Shown: positions 37,961-49,987 of the stretch, piece after piece
Layout of the letters: every line of letters begins with the position of its first letter
Position numbering within the stretch: the first letter of the stretch is position 1
Assembly (NCBI RefSeq): GCF_019578655.1
Contig: NC_063260.1
Location: 3,970,501 to 4,034,500, forward strand
Source: Ricinus communis
Taxonomy: Eukaryota; Streptophyta; Magnoliopsida; Malpighiales; Euphorbiaceae
Reading direction: 5' to 3'
DNA: 64,000 nt
Made by a program: the position numbers and the translations under genes
Notes under the pieces: model-generated
Databases searched by the model: none
The model's input: only the letters and a program-made list of their open reading frames with translations
Told to the model about the DNA's origin: nothing

Positions 37961-38308
37961 TTATGTAGGAAGAATTTGAAGCCTTTGAGCTTGGTGATAA
38001 ACATCAAAACCTACCAAGAGGTCTTTATTTGGGAGGTCTGAACCAATAATGTGTGTCCATACTATACAGTTAGGGAAGAACTGTATCCCGATCTTTTGTT
38101 TCGTAACTAAGGTAGTCCTGAAAGTCTGGCCATTTGCTGCTCTAAAATATTGGTTATGAGATTTCCAGTGCTCAGATGGAAGGACATCAGGATTCATCAT
38201 GCTTCTTTGAGCTCTAGTGTCAAAGAAGGCTATGATTGAGATAGGTTTCGAATACTTTGAAGGCACAATTGGGGAATGGTGATGGAGAGAAAGGATATTG
38301 CACCACAT
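37961..38308 (-). pseudogene. Pararetroviral aspartic protease relic (- copy)
   Basis: The retropepsin-type active-site loop reads AFFDTRAQRSMMNP. The catalytic triad DTG has become DTR, which should inactivate it. The + copy retains DTG at the same place. The frame ends before RT, and a further in-frame piece lies at 37673-37915. Confidence 0.75.
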
Positions 38309-38536
38309 TTGCTAGTATGTCCTTTTCATCTTTTATAAGGAGGTTGATTATTAAGATCGGAATCGGATCAGCATCATAGTCTGAAGATGATTTTTTTGAG
38401 AAATCGGTAGAGTCTGAATGCTCCTCTTCTATTCTAAAGAGACTTTCTGGAGTGAGATCATCTTGTTCTAATAATAGGGATTCTATGTCTTCTTCAAATG
38501 GATTTGGTAGAGACATTGACATACTAACTTGCTGGA

Positions 38537-40159
38537 TCATTCTTGTTGTCCTTTCGGGTTTTGAGAACAATCTTTTGCATAATGCCGATTTTTCCGGCAG
38601 ATGTAGCATCTATTTGATTTGTTTCCCCTATTTTTCTTTTTCCGAAAATATCTAAACTTCTTAGTATATGACATTTTTCTTCTGAATTTCTTGCTTCTAT
38701 CATGAGAATATTTTTGGAAATGATGTCTCGATTTCTTGTGGCTCGAGCAAATACAGTTGGAAGACTTGCATTTAATCTTTATGTGATTTTTCTTGCAGGC
38801 CTCTTGAACAATCAAGTCCCGTTGAGACAATCTTCTAAATAATTCTTGTTGGTCACACAATCTTTTAATAGAAGAGAGTGTATATTGCCAGATTTCTCCA
38901 AGAGTAATTGAGATGATTGACTTTTTTATTGCGGCGATCATATTATTAACTTCTAGTTGAATTTCGTCTGATAATGAGGTGATGAAAGTATATTTCAGAG
39001 TATCATCACCATTGTGTCCACCAGTGACATAATGCAATTTGGACATTGCAGAGTAATTTTTTCAAGATTCTTAATTTTTAACGAATAACATTTTCAATAA
39101 AAAATATTCTTATTTATGTTGTCGTACAAACGATCAGCTTCCAGGCGATTATGGAGGATCGCCGGTCCGATAGAGTTGGTAAAGTTATGAATTGGAGCCT
39201 GGTGTATTCAGGCTGCGACTGGAACCAATCCCTTGAACTGTTTATGAATCTTGTCACAAATTCAGCAAGAACTCTTTTGAGTGTAGCGCCTTCAAAGGTC
39301 ATCTAAAGATCAATCAATACTAGAAATTCATAAAGTTTATCTCTCCAATTTGAAGGAGATAGATCATCAAAAGTGAACCAAGGTTCTGTTCCAGCAGTAG
39401 ATTTTGACCTTAGGTGTGGGGTTCTAATAGGAACAAAATATGATTGTGCATCATTTGTACCATCTTCAGGTTCTACTATTTCTAGAGAAGGTTCAATAGA
39501 TTCATGAGTATTTCTGTTATATTAGTCATTCCTGAGGTATTAGAAGAAGAATCAAAATTATAAGAGCTGATTAGAGATTGGTCCGGCAATTTGCTGCCTT
39601 TTAAGACTGTAGAATGCAATGCCTTCTTTTGTTAGGGTGTGGATTTTTTTGGATAGAGATGTCAAAAAGTATCAAAAGGTGAGTAAATAATTTTTTCTTG
39701 TTCTGGCTGTAGGAGGAAAGAAAATACAGAGTAATATGAGGGAGCTATAGTAGAAGATTTGGAGGCTGCAGATGTGAATGAAGGGACCATAGAAGACTGA
39801 TCTTTTCTAAGGTCATATTCGATTTGATCTATCTGCTTTTTAAGTCTCGTAATATCCTTCTCCTTTGGGATGAAGGCTGGTATAATTGGTTGGGGTATTC
39901 GAAGCTCTTTATTCAGGGCTTGGTATTTGGAGGTTAAAGAGGAATACAGCTGGAGTAGTTCTTGAGAGAATGTATCCAACTTCTGATCTAGCTTCTGAGA
40001 TCGATGTAATGTTTGGTTTAGCTTTCCATCGATTTTTTTTAGGTACGTATTCTGGACTAGAGCATTGGGAGTTTGCCAGTTTAGAATTTCTTCTACTTGA
40101 GTAAGCTTTTCAATTTGCCCAGAAGGAGCCACTTTTGACGGAGTGACCTCTGATCTCAT
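38537..40159 (-). pseudogene. Pararetroviral coat-region relic with CCHC knuckle (- copy)
   Basis: Three broken frames make up this part. A heptad-rich coiled coil lies in 39662-40159 (QIEKLTQVEEILNWQ, LDQKLDTFSQELLQL). A coat-like piece lies in 39114-39302 (FEGATLKRVLAEFVTRF). The third frame, 38537-39046, ends in a Lys/Arg-rich tail and an intact zinc knuckle CYICRKNRHYAKDC, as in caulimovirid coat proteins. Confidence 0.75.
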
Positions 40160-40825
40160 ATTTTCTTACTTTTCTAAAGGAGGAAAATCACGGTCCTCAA
40201 ACATGAAACAATTTTGGACAGGTAAAGCTGTGGACACAAGATGTTGTACTTTCGAGTGATAAGATGAAGGAGAGACTTTACTGGGAAGAGGTTTCTTTTT
40301 GTAGGATTTCTAGAGCTTTTTCATATATAGGCAACGATGTCCTTATGATGCACCATCTGGGTCCTGATCATCACGTTTGGGTTTTTTATGTGAACATGGA
40401 GAACTGTAGAATGCCTTTGGAATCAATCTAGGCTTTTCAGGTTTGGGTCTCTGAAAACATAGTTCTCCTATTTCTTATGCACAGCTTCATCCTCGGTCAC
40501 ACTTTGAAGGATCTATATCTCAAATATAATGGCCATTGATCTTGGCTGGATAGAAATGACGTCCTGAAGGCAAAAAGGCATGTATGGAAAGGCTTTTGTC
40601 AGATTATGGAGATGGGACTGGTTGTATCATTGATGCTTGGAAGATGGATGGAGAGGAGAATGTGGATTCTTCAGTTTTTCTGAATATGGTCTTTACAGTG
40701 CCATATTTCTCTTTGATAAAAAGGAGATCTGTAGCTTAGATCTGCTTATTCTGAGACTGGTAAAGTTTTTCATAGTTTGTTGCTCATTCAAGAGGGATAA
40801 ACTTTTCTAGATCTCCTTTTTCTAA

Positions 40826-41484
40826 TTACCGCGGTGCTTGGACAACTGTGAGAACTTGACCTGCATCAGCCATGATAAACAGGGCATCTGATGAAGATTG
40901 AAAACCTAGTAATTGTAGGTTTATCGCATGATCCTGCAGCTGATATACTAATTGGTGATGCAGTGTTGCTGCAAGAGAATCAACCACCTGGTCAACTCCA
41001 GTGATCTGGATATGTACTTTCAATGCCGTAGAAAGATACAGGTCATTGAATGACATATTAAAATTAGGGAAGAAAGTGAGTACTACACTTCTTGTATTCA
41101 GGGTTGTGACAATTGTTCCAATAACAGCATGCTCATATTTAAGATATCTGGTGTCTAAGAGTGACATACGGGCAGTGACACGTAAAGTCATTCTGCCATG
41201 GTAGGACAACACCAATCTAATGGCTCCGAGGTGGAGATGAGTGTATCCTTGTCTTTTCCATTGTTGGATAAAAGGCTCGGAGGTTTCTAAGGTGCAATAT
41301 TGTTCTTAGGTAGTAGCAGTTAAAGGGGTTGATTATAGGGACAAGGGTTTTATCAATTTGGACATTTTTAGGGATATGGGATATTTCCACAAGGTGGTCT
41401 ATTTTATTAGCTAGGGTTTTTCTACAAGATAGGGGAAGGTTGAAGAATAGCAGTTTGGGTAGTGAATTCAGAACTTGAAGCCAT
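40826..41484 (-). pseudogene. Pararetroviral movement-protein relic (- copy)
   Basis: The frame 40826-41215 carries the 30K-superfamily movement-protein core: RYLKYEHAVIGTI, then LTFFPNFNMSFND, then a conserved hydrophobic stretch. The polyprotein start at 41484 lies upstream and is cut off by a one-base insertion and stop near 41425, so no complete movement protein can be made. Confidence 0.8.
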
Positions 41485-41569
41485 ATTGGTTAATTCTCTT
41501 CTCTTTCCCACAATTGTCCAACCCTCATGGTATCAGAGCCATTAGTGAAAGAGAAAAGAATTAACCAAT
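41485..41569. other. Head-to-head junction of the two viral copies
   Basis: The two polyprotein start codons face away from each other across only 85 bp. Both leaders share agaattaaccaatatgg next to the ATG. About 20 bp in the centre (around 41507-41527) belong to neither leader clearly. The junction is therefore the centre of a large inverted repeat. Confidence 0.8.
41528..41540 (+). other. tRNA-Met primer binding site of the + viral copy
   Basis: TGGTATCAGAGCC is the exact complement of the 3' end of plant initiator tRNA-Met and lies 29 bp before the + copy start codon at 41570. Caulimoviridae prime minus-strand DNA here. The - copy has no equivalent site at its own 5' end. Confidence 0.85.
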
Positions 41570-43015
41570 ATGGTTGCAAGTTCTGAATTCACTACCCAAA
41601 CTGTTACTCTTCAACCTTCCCCATCTTGTAGAAAAACCCTAGCCAATAAAATAGACCATCTTGTAGAAATATCTCATATCCTTGAAAATGTCCAAATTGA
41701 TAAAACCGTTGTTCCTATAATCAACCCGTACAACATTTTCAAAAAACAAACCTTGGTAAGAAGAACCTTTAACCAATTATTACACAAACCTCCTCTCACG
41801 GTCAAAGAATACATCAAGTCTTCTGCATTATCCCAACGTTCTTTAACTGCTACTACCTAAGAACAATATGTCACCTTAGAAATCCCTGAGTCTTTTATCC
41901 AACAATGGAAAAGACAAGGATACAATCATCGCCACCTCGGAGCCATTAGATTGGTATTGTCCTACTATGGCAGAATGGCTTTACGTGTCACTGCCCGAAT
42001 GTCACTCTTAGACACTAGATATCTTAAATATGAGCATGTTGTTATTGGAACAATTGTCACAACCCTCAATACAGGAAGTGTAGTACTCACTTTCTTCTCT
42101 AATTTTAATATGTCACTCAATGACCCGTAGCTCTCTACAACATTGAAGGTACAGATCCAGATCACTGGAGTTGACCAGGTGGTTGATTCTCTTGCAGCAA
42201 CACTGCATCATCAATTAGTATATCGGCTGCAGTATCATGCGATAAACCTACAACTACCAGGTTTTCAATCTTCATCAGATGTCCTGTTTATCATAGCTGA
42301 TGCAGGTCGAATTCTCACAATTATCCAAGCACCACGGCAATTAGAAAAAGGAGATCTAGAAAAGCTTATTCCTTTTGAATGGGCAACAAACTATAAAAAA
42401 CTTTACCAGTCTCAGGATAAGCATATCCAAGCTACATATCCCTTTTTTATCAAAGAGAAAGATGGCATTGTAAAGACCGTATTCAAAAAATTTGAAAAAT
42501 TCTTATCCTCCTCTCCATCCATCTTCCAAACATTAATGATACCACTAGTTCCATCTCTAAAACCTGACAAAAGCCTTCTAGTACATGCCTTTTTGCCTTC
42601 AGGATGTCATGTCTATCCAGCCAACATCAATGGCCATTTTATTTGGGATATAGATCCTTCAAAGTGTGACCCAGGATGCAGCTGTGCAGAAAAAATAAGA
42701 GAACCATATTTTCAGAAACCTAAACTTGAAAAGCCGATATTGATTCCAAAGGCATTCTACAGATCTCCATCTTCACATAAAAAACCCAAACGCGATTATC
42801 AGGACCCAGATGGTGCATCAAAAGTAAGGACTCTGTTGCCTATCTATGAAGAAGCTCTAAAGATCCTACATAAAGAGAGACCTCTTCCCAGTAAAGTCTC
42901 TCCTTCATCTTGTTGCTCGAAAGTACAACCTCTTGTGTCCACAGCTTTACCTGTCCAAAGTTGTTTCATGTTTCAGGACCATGATTTTCTTCCTTTAGAA
43001 AGTCAGAAAATATAA
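41570..43015 (+). pseudogene. Pararetroviral movement-protein relic (+ copy)
   Basis: The start frame 41570-41860 is open for 96 codons and stops. The movement-protein core is readable around 41970-42400 (RYLKYEHVVIGTI and a downstream LHHQLVYRLQYHAINL). The longest frame runs to 43015 through a Cys-rich stretch (CDPGCSC) into the start of the coat region. Confidence 0.8.
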
Positions 43016-43030
43016 GATCAGAGGTCACTC

Positions 43031-43368
43031 CGTCAAAAGTGGCTCCTTCTGGTCAAATTGAAAAGCTGACTCAAGCAGAAGAAGTTCTAAACTGGCAAAC
43101 TTCCAATATTCTAGCCCAGAACATGTACCTAAAACAGATCGATGGAAAGCTAAACCAAGCTTTACATCTCACTCATAAGTTAGATCAGAAATTGAATACC
43201 GTCAAAAGTGGCTCCTTCTGGTCAAATTGAAAAGCTGACTCAAGTAAAAGAAGTTCTAAATTGGCAAACTTCCAATATTCTAGCCCAGAACACATACCTA
43301 AAACAGATCGATGGAAAGCTAAACCAAGCTTTACATCTCACTCAGAAGCTAGATCAAAAATTGAATAC
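43031..43368 (+). repeat. 169 bp tandem duplication in the + viral copy
   Basis: cgtcaaaagtggctccttct starts at 43031 and again at 43200, and the copies stay nearly identical to about 43368. A length of 169 is not a multiple of three, so the duplication itself shifts the frame. The - copy has only one unit, so the duplication is specific to this copy. Confidence 0.9.
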
Positions 43369-44790
43369 CTTCTCTCAAGAACTACTCCAGTTGTATTCCT
43401 CTTTAACCTCCAGATACTAAGCCTTGAATAAAGAGCTTCAAATACCCCAACCAATTACACTAGCCTTCACCTAAAAGGAGAAGAAAATTACAAGACTTAA
43501 AAAGCAGATAGATCAAATTGCATATGACCTTAGAAAAAAATCAGTCTTTTATGGTCCCTTCATTCACATCTGCAGCCTCCACATCTTATGCTATAGCTCC
43601 CTTATATTACTCTGTATTTTCTTTCCTCCCATAGCCAGAACAAGAAGAAACTATTTACTCTCCTTTTGGTACTTTTTCACACCTCCATCCAAAAAAATCT
43701 ACATCCCAACAGAAAAAGGCATTGCATTCTACAGTCTTAAAAAGCAGCAAATCGTCGCACCAATCTCTAGTCAGCTCCTATGATTCTGCTTCTGATTCTG
43801 ATTCTGATACCTCAGGAATGACTGGTATAACTGAAATACTTATGAATACCTCTACTACTGAACCTTCTCCAGAAGTAGTAGAAACTGAAGATGGTACAGA
43901 TGATGCACAATCATATTTTGTTCCTACTGGAACCCCACACCCAAGGTCAAATCTACTGCTGGAACAAGATCTTGATTCACTTTTTGATGATCTTCCTCCG
44001 TCAAAATGGAGAGATAAACTTTTTAAATTCCTAGCATGGATTGATCTTCAGATGGCCTTTGAAGGCGCTACACTCAAAAAAGTTCTTGCTGAATTTGTAA
44101 CAAGATTCACAAACATTTTAAGGGATTAGTTCCAGTCGCAGCCTGAATACACCAGACTCCAATTCGTAACTTTACCAACTCCATCAGCAGCGGTCACAGT
44201 CCTCCATAATCAGTTCCTTGGAAGCTTTGATCTCATTGTACGACAACAGAAATAATAATATTTGATCGAAAATGTTGTTCGTTAAAAATTAAAGATCTTG
44301 AAAGACATTACAATTTCCAAATTGTATTATGTCATTGGTGGACACGATGGTGATGATACCCTGAAATATACTTTCATCATCTTATTACTAGACGAAATTC
44401 AACCAAAAGTTAATAATATGATCATCGCAACAAAAAAAGCCAGTCACCTCAATTACTCTTGGAGAAATCTGGCAGTTTACACTCTCCTCTATTAAGAGTG
44501 TGACCAGCAAGAATTATTTAAAAGACTGTCTCAACGGAACTTAATTGTTCAAAAGGCCTGCAACAAAATTCACCTAAAGATTAAATGCAAGTCCTCCAAC
44601 TATGTTTGCTCGAGCCACAAAAAGAAATCGAGACATCATTTTCAAAAATATTTTCATTATAGAAGTTTAGATATTTTCGCAAAAAGAAAAATCGGAGAAA
44701 CGAATCAGATAGATGCTACATTTGTCGAAAAAAATGGGCATTATGCAAAAGATTGTCCTCAAAACCCAGAAAAGGCAGCAAGAATGATCC
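43369..44790 (+). pseudogene. Pararetroviral coat-region relic (+ copy)
   Basis: A Ser/Asp-rich segment (43722-44129) leads into the coat motif FEGATLKKVLAEFVTRF. A further piece is at 44298-44495. The zinc knuckle near 44715-44760 starts CYIC but a shift in an A-run destroys the rest. Confidence 0.7.
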
Positions 44791-44972
44791 AACAAGTTAG
44801 TATGTCCATGTCTCTACCAGATTCATTTAAGGAAGACATAGAATCCCTATTATCAGAACAAGATGATCTCACTCTAAAAAGTCTCTTTGGAATAGAAGAT
44901 GAGCATTGAGACTCTACCGATTCCTCAGAAGAATCCTCTTCAAACTATGATGCTGATACAATTTCGATCTTA

Positions 44973-45420
44973 ATGATCAACCTCTCTACAAAAGGTGAAA
45001 AGAACATACTAGCAAATGTGCTGCAATATCCTTTCTCTCCATCACCAATTCCCCAATTGTCCCAACTTGCTACTAAGATACCTCTAGTACCTTATGTTCC
45101 TGTACAAGTGTTGCCTTCAAAGTATTCCAGACTTATCTCAGTCATAGCCTTCTTTGACACTGGAGCTCAAAGAAGCATGATGAATCCTGATGTCCTTCCA
45201 TATGAGCATTGGAAATCTCACATCTAATTTTTCATAACAGCAAATGGCTAGACTTTCAGGACTACCTTAGTTACGAAACAAAAGATCGAAATACAGTTAT
45301 TCCTTAACTATGTGGTATGGACACACATTATTGGTTCAGACCTCCTAAATAAAGACTTCTTGGTAGGTTTTGATGTTTATCATCAAGCTCAAAGGTTTCA
45401 AATTCTTCCTACATGAATAA
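44973..45420 (+). pseudogene. Pararetroviral aspartic protease relic (+ copy)
   Basis: The active-site loop AFFDTGAQRSMMNP is intact here, unlike in the - copy. The frame stops at 45227, and the homologous C-terminal part continues in another frame to about 45415. Confidence 0.75.
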
Positions 45421-45539
45421 AGTTCAAGAGACAATTTCGTCCATACACAGATACTTCTAATTTGTTCGCCATATCAGACACAGAACCACCGTTTCTGCAA
45501 TACAAGGAGAAAGTCCTCTACACTTGACAAAAGAGCTTG

Positions 45540-46210
45540 ATAATTTTCCAGACAAAAATCTCTCTGTAAAAAAAATCCAGTAATTTCTTGAAATACTCAA
45601 CTATGTCAGGGATATCATACCACATCTACCTAATCACACACGTCATCTTTCCAAAATATAAAAAGAACCACCACCACCACCCCCCCACTTTTCATGGGCA
45701 GCGGAACAAGCAGTTGTCAAAAATTAAAAGAATTGGCCCAGAGTACTCCACCACTTACTATCCCATTTACAGGACATCTTATCCTACAGATAGATACATC
45801 AGATCACGCATGGGGAGCTATTCTTCTTAAAAATCTTAATAACAAGGAAAAAGTGTGTAGGCATACATCAGGACAATTTTTTTCTAGTAGAAAATCATTA
45901 TCATTCAACATACAAACAAATCTTAGCAGTGAAATATAGAATAAAAATGTTTGAATTCTTTTTGATCAGTCAGCACTTCTCAATACGGATGGATAACTCT
46001 GCGTTCTCAAAAATTCTTGAATCCAACCAGAAAACTTTACCAGAACCACAATTATTAAGGTTAAAGCATGGTTTCAACAAATATGATTTTGAAATCCAGC
46101 ATATAAAAAGAACAAAAAACCTCATTCTAGATTTCCTATCTAGACTCTCAAAGCCACAACCAAACCGAAACTTATTGTCCTCCTCACCTCAGCAACCAAA
46201 CTTCCGATAA
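45540..46210 (+). pseudogene. Pararetroviral RNase H relic (+ copy); RT deleted
   Basis: RNase H motifs LILQIDTSDHAWGAIL (45694-45939 frame) and HIKRTKNLILDFLSRL (46100-46150) are clear. The sequence jumps from protease-linker text at about 45505 straight to connection-domain text at about 45530. The - copy has about 770 bp of RT in that interval. Confidence 0.8.
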
Positions 46211-46216
46211 TCTTTA

Positions 46217-46760
46217 TGACCTCTACATCATCGCCAAAAAAGCCTCAACCTCCCTCTCCTCAAGACCTTCCTACGAACCTCACAACAAAACAGGTCAACG
46301 GTTTTGCCAAAAATATAATGTTCTATTATCTAACAATCATCTAGCAGATTTTCTCACTCTCTATCCAACCTAATTTCTTTTATCCAAATTACCCTTGATG
46401 CTTAATCTACCATCTTTCTCTACCCATCCACAAATCAAAAGTAAACTATAGTTTTCATGGTGTCTTTCCACAGTATGTTATTATGCTATAGAAGTTCCAG
46501 TCATAGACCTTCTATACTTTTTCAATATTGATACAAATGTGGAGACTTATCTATGGAAATATCTCACTTGGTTCAAAACTCTATATCAATGCAAAAATGA
46601 TTCCCTCAAAATCATTCATGAAAATAAACTGTTCACAAATAATAACTCCAAAGCTTTAGAATACTATGTCATCTATATTCTTCACAGGCCTTATTTTAAG
46701 CTCTCAGTGAACACATATGTCACCCAAAACATATATTAATACTGGAGGACAATCGAAATG
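46217..46760 (+). pseudogene. Truncated ORF2 relic (+ copy)
   Basis: The start matches the - copy ORF2 (SSPKKPQPPSP-type N-terminus) but the frame is broken. A readable piece is 46539-46739 (YLWKYLTWFKTLYQ). Homology ends near 46760, equivalent to about 35885 in the - copy, so roughly the last 115 codons and the viral intergenic region are absent. Confidence 0.75.
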
Positions 46761-46770
46761 CAAAATTTCT

Positions 46771-49700
46771 TACATGAATAAGTCGATTGTCTAAAGAATT
46801 GATAAAGTAAAATAAAATTGTTTTAACATAAGCTTTAAAGGTATACAAGAAAAGAGGTTTTAAACCCTTATAGGTCTCAATAATATTTCCTATAGACTTT
46901 GAAATGCATATATATTTTAATAATATTTATATTTACTTTTTAATTAATAAAACTACATGAAAATAAAAATAAATCTCGAGAGAATATGATTTTTAAATAA
47001 ATAAAATAAAATCTATTCGGGTCATTTTTTCTCTTTAAATTTAAAAGAAAATAATATAATCATTATGTTATTTAGAAAAATAATAATAAATTAATAAATT
47101 CTTTGAAAACTTGATTTTTATATTTACTTTCTATAATGAAAAAGAAGCATGATATAAAAATTTATTGAAATTCTTTTAATATTATTTTGAAAACATCATT
47201 TTATAATTTTCTTTTTCATCCACTTTTTAAATTTATTTGAAAGATGGAAATAATATAATGAACGAGTGAAAGAAATCATGATTGATAGAGGTGTAATTGT
47301 ATCAGTAACTTATACATTATCAAGAGGGATGGTTAAGCACAAAAGCACAAAATTAGCATAATTCAATTTATCAAGAATTCCTAATTCAGTAACATAAGAA
47401 ATAACATAACATATTTAAGGACATGAATTATTGAATAGTTAAGTAATTAGTAGATTTTAAAAAATCAAGTATATGGATGGTTAGATACTATCATTCTATG
47501 AGGCCACATGGCAAAAGGAAAAAAACTGCAGAAGTGCCACTAAGCATTCTGTATTGGACTAATTTTCTATAAACTAGTCTGATTTTGTTTGTGTAATTGA
47601 GTGCCCAAAAGGGAAAAAAATTTGCAATGAAGTGCAAAATTGCTGATGAAGGATGTCATAATGAATTGACTAAAACAGGTAAAAACTTATTGTTTTTCTT
47701 CAGTGTGCCAACAAATGCATATGCAGTTTTTGAATGATAAAAAAAAAAAAAAAAGGAAAAGTGGAAGGAAGCCATATATATAGATAAGTGCAACAAAACA
47801 AAAGGCCAATTATCAAATAAACAGAAATATATCAACTAATACTAATGCAACAACTAATAAATAATACCACATATCTCTAATTAGTTTTGTCTATAGATGA
47901 CGTGATAGACCGAGTCTCCTAAGAATTTTTAAAGTAAATAGCTGTAGCAAGTACCACTCATCACCATTTATCAAATCACTTGCAAAACCCAATTCAAGTA
48001 CTTCATCCTTCCCTCTCTGTTCCAGCAAACACACTGTTTCTTTAAAATGAATATACACATAAATACACACAGGACAGAGAAGAGACACGTACACACCTTA
48101 AAACCATGGTAAGTTTAAAGAGGCACACTAACTCTTATATCCCAAACACACTTTATGCAAGCTTAATGTGTAAAGAGTCGGAGAAAGGCAAACTAACCAC
48201 CGTTCCTCTATAGAAAAGTAAATACTGCAATTACAAAAAAGAGGGCTAAAACGAATGTAATGGACACCTTATCCACACCACCAGTTGAACTAACTTCCAT
48301 GCTTTTATATTTGCAAGAAATGTGTTCCATACCAGGAAGGATGTGCATTTATCTATCATGAGTAGGCAAGATCCACAGTCTGCAGTCAGCTATTCGTTTT
48401 TCCTGAATTAAAAGAATTAAAAACAATTAACAGATATATTTGTCTAATAGGTTTTTTACAAACAATTCACATTGTTCATCAACCAACAGACAACAATTAT
48501 AGAAAACCTCTTAAAGAAGTGTAAGATTAACAATATGTGTATGATAATAGCTAAAATGAGTGAGTGCCCTAATGGCTAATGCTCTCTCTAAGGAATCAGT
48601 TACAGTAAATATCCATGTCAGATTCTTACCAAGGCCATTAGCTAATAAAATCAGTAGCACTTCTGCCACAAATATGGTAAACTACTTTCCCACAACTCCT
48701 CAAAACACTTATCGTTGGACGCACAGTTACCTGAACAGAAGCTAATCTAGCAGTCACAATTGCCCTACATGCAGTCTAATTGTGCAACAACATTATCATC
48801 CCAACAATAAACTTATCATTCCTCACTCTGATGTTGACCTCAAATATCAAGAGAAACAAAAACCAGCAATTAGGAACAACGCCCTTCAACAGGTTAAAAC
48901 AAACCTCAGAAGTCCTCCCTGCTTCTCTTTCTTGTAGTTGTTCACCAAAACAAGCCATCATCCCGGGATTTCTAACTCAACGCATATGCAGCCTTCTCTT
49001 TCTCCTCACTCTGCTTCTCTTTCTTGTAATCTTATTGTCTTCACCAATTATTTGCTTCCGCTCATAATGCTTCAAAATCACTCGCAGCCAATATCTTTTA
49101 ATTACTGTACATTTACATAAGAAATAACATATAGTCATATTGAAGAGACAAGAATAACAATGATGGAGAAGCCTTATACATAGATTTACAAGAGAATAAT
49201 CCCAGTCTTTTCACTAAAAATTGAGACCGGAAAAAAGTATTCGATGGATCAATAGACTTAAAATTATCATATTCAATCAAGATATATCATTATTCCTTCC
49301 TCAACAAATAGCCACAATAAGTGAAGAAAGAAACAATACCAGAACAAGAAAGAAGGAAAGAAAACCTAGAATTAGAGATCACTTTTGACCACTCTTTACC
49401 TTTAACTGTATCCAGAAGTAGAAGTTTAGCAAAGAAAGGCAGAAATCAGATAGTTTCATAAAGAAGTCAAAACCCAAACACTTCTACAGTCCAAAGGGAC
49501 CAACTTCACAAATTCATTACAAACTCTGGTAGTCAACCCCAACTCCTTGCAACAACTAGTAAGAACTACCTCTTTCTACAAGTTTTGGAGTCAAGTAAAA
49601 AATGACTAACATTCTACCAAAATTTAAACTTTGGTAAGTAATTCTCCCGAATTCACAAGATTCTTTTTTTGTGCAAGCATCATTGAGGTTTAATATGCAG

Positions 49701-49987
49701 CAAGGTTTTCATTATCTGTTCTTCCTTTGGATCAAAAATATTACTCTCTTTTGCTCATTTTCCTATTCAAATCTGGAAGAAATGTTTTAGTAGATATAGA
49801 CTTCAGTCTTCAGCCATCCTTCTTTCAGATTGTAATCATGATTCTGCAGACCCACTGGTTTAGCACCCAGCCTGCAGAGCACTTCCCTACTATCTGCAGC
49901 TTGCTCAAATTCAATCGAAACACCCTGCAAATACATTTGGATCTCCACATTGAAATGCTTAATTCAAATTTGCCTCCAACTCATGTT
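46771..49987. other. Intergenic DNA, no gene supported
   Basis: This stretch is AT-rich up to about 47900. From 47900 to 49900 the composition is closer to transcribed DNA, and part of it may be 3' UTR of the PPR gene. An A-run lies at 47742-47755. Around 48900-49070 the - strand has a purine-rich, Lys/Arg-coding stretch with no start or recognisable domain. Confidence 0.5.

Larger units (their letters stand above)
35170..41484 (-). mobile_element. Endogenous pararetrovirus, - strand copy (decayed)
   Basis: An integrated, non-functional Caulimoviridae-type copy. Reading leftward from a start codon at 41482-41484, the order is movement protein, coiled-coil region, coat with CCHC knuckle, aspartic protease, RT, RNase H, then a separate ORF2, then a non-coding region with TATA and poly(A) motifs. 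A polyprotein with the movement protein first plus a second ORF of unknown role is the layout described for florendoviruses. ORF1 is broken by many frameshifts and stops, the first about a dozen codons after the start. There are no LTRs and no integrase. The left border is not resolved. Confidence 0.85.
41528..46770 (+). mobile_element. Endogenous pararetrovirus, + strand copy (decayed)
   Basis: This is the second copy, oriented opposite to 35170-41484 and diverged by roughly 10-15% by eye. It runs primer site, polyprotein start (41570), movement protein, coat region, protease, RNase H and ORF2 relic. It differs from the - copy in three ways. The RT domain is deleted near 45500-45530. A 169 bp tandem duplication is present in the coiled-coil region. 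The 3' end stops around 46760, in mid ORF2. Each copy therefore keeps parts the other has lost, and neither is functional. Confidence 0.85.

Noticed and set aside
48930..49110. - strand Lys/Arg-rich reading as an exon
   Set aside because: Purine-rich sequence, no start codon, no recognisable domain and weak splice context.
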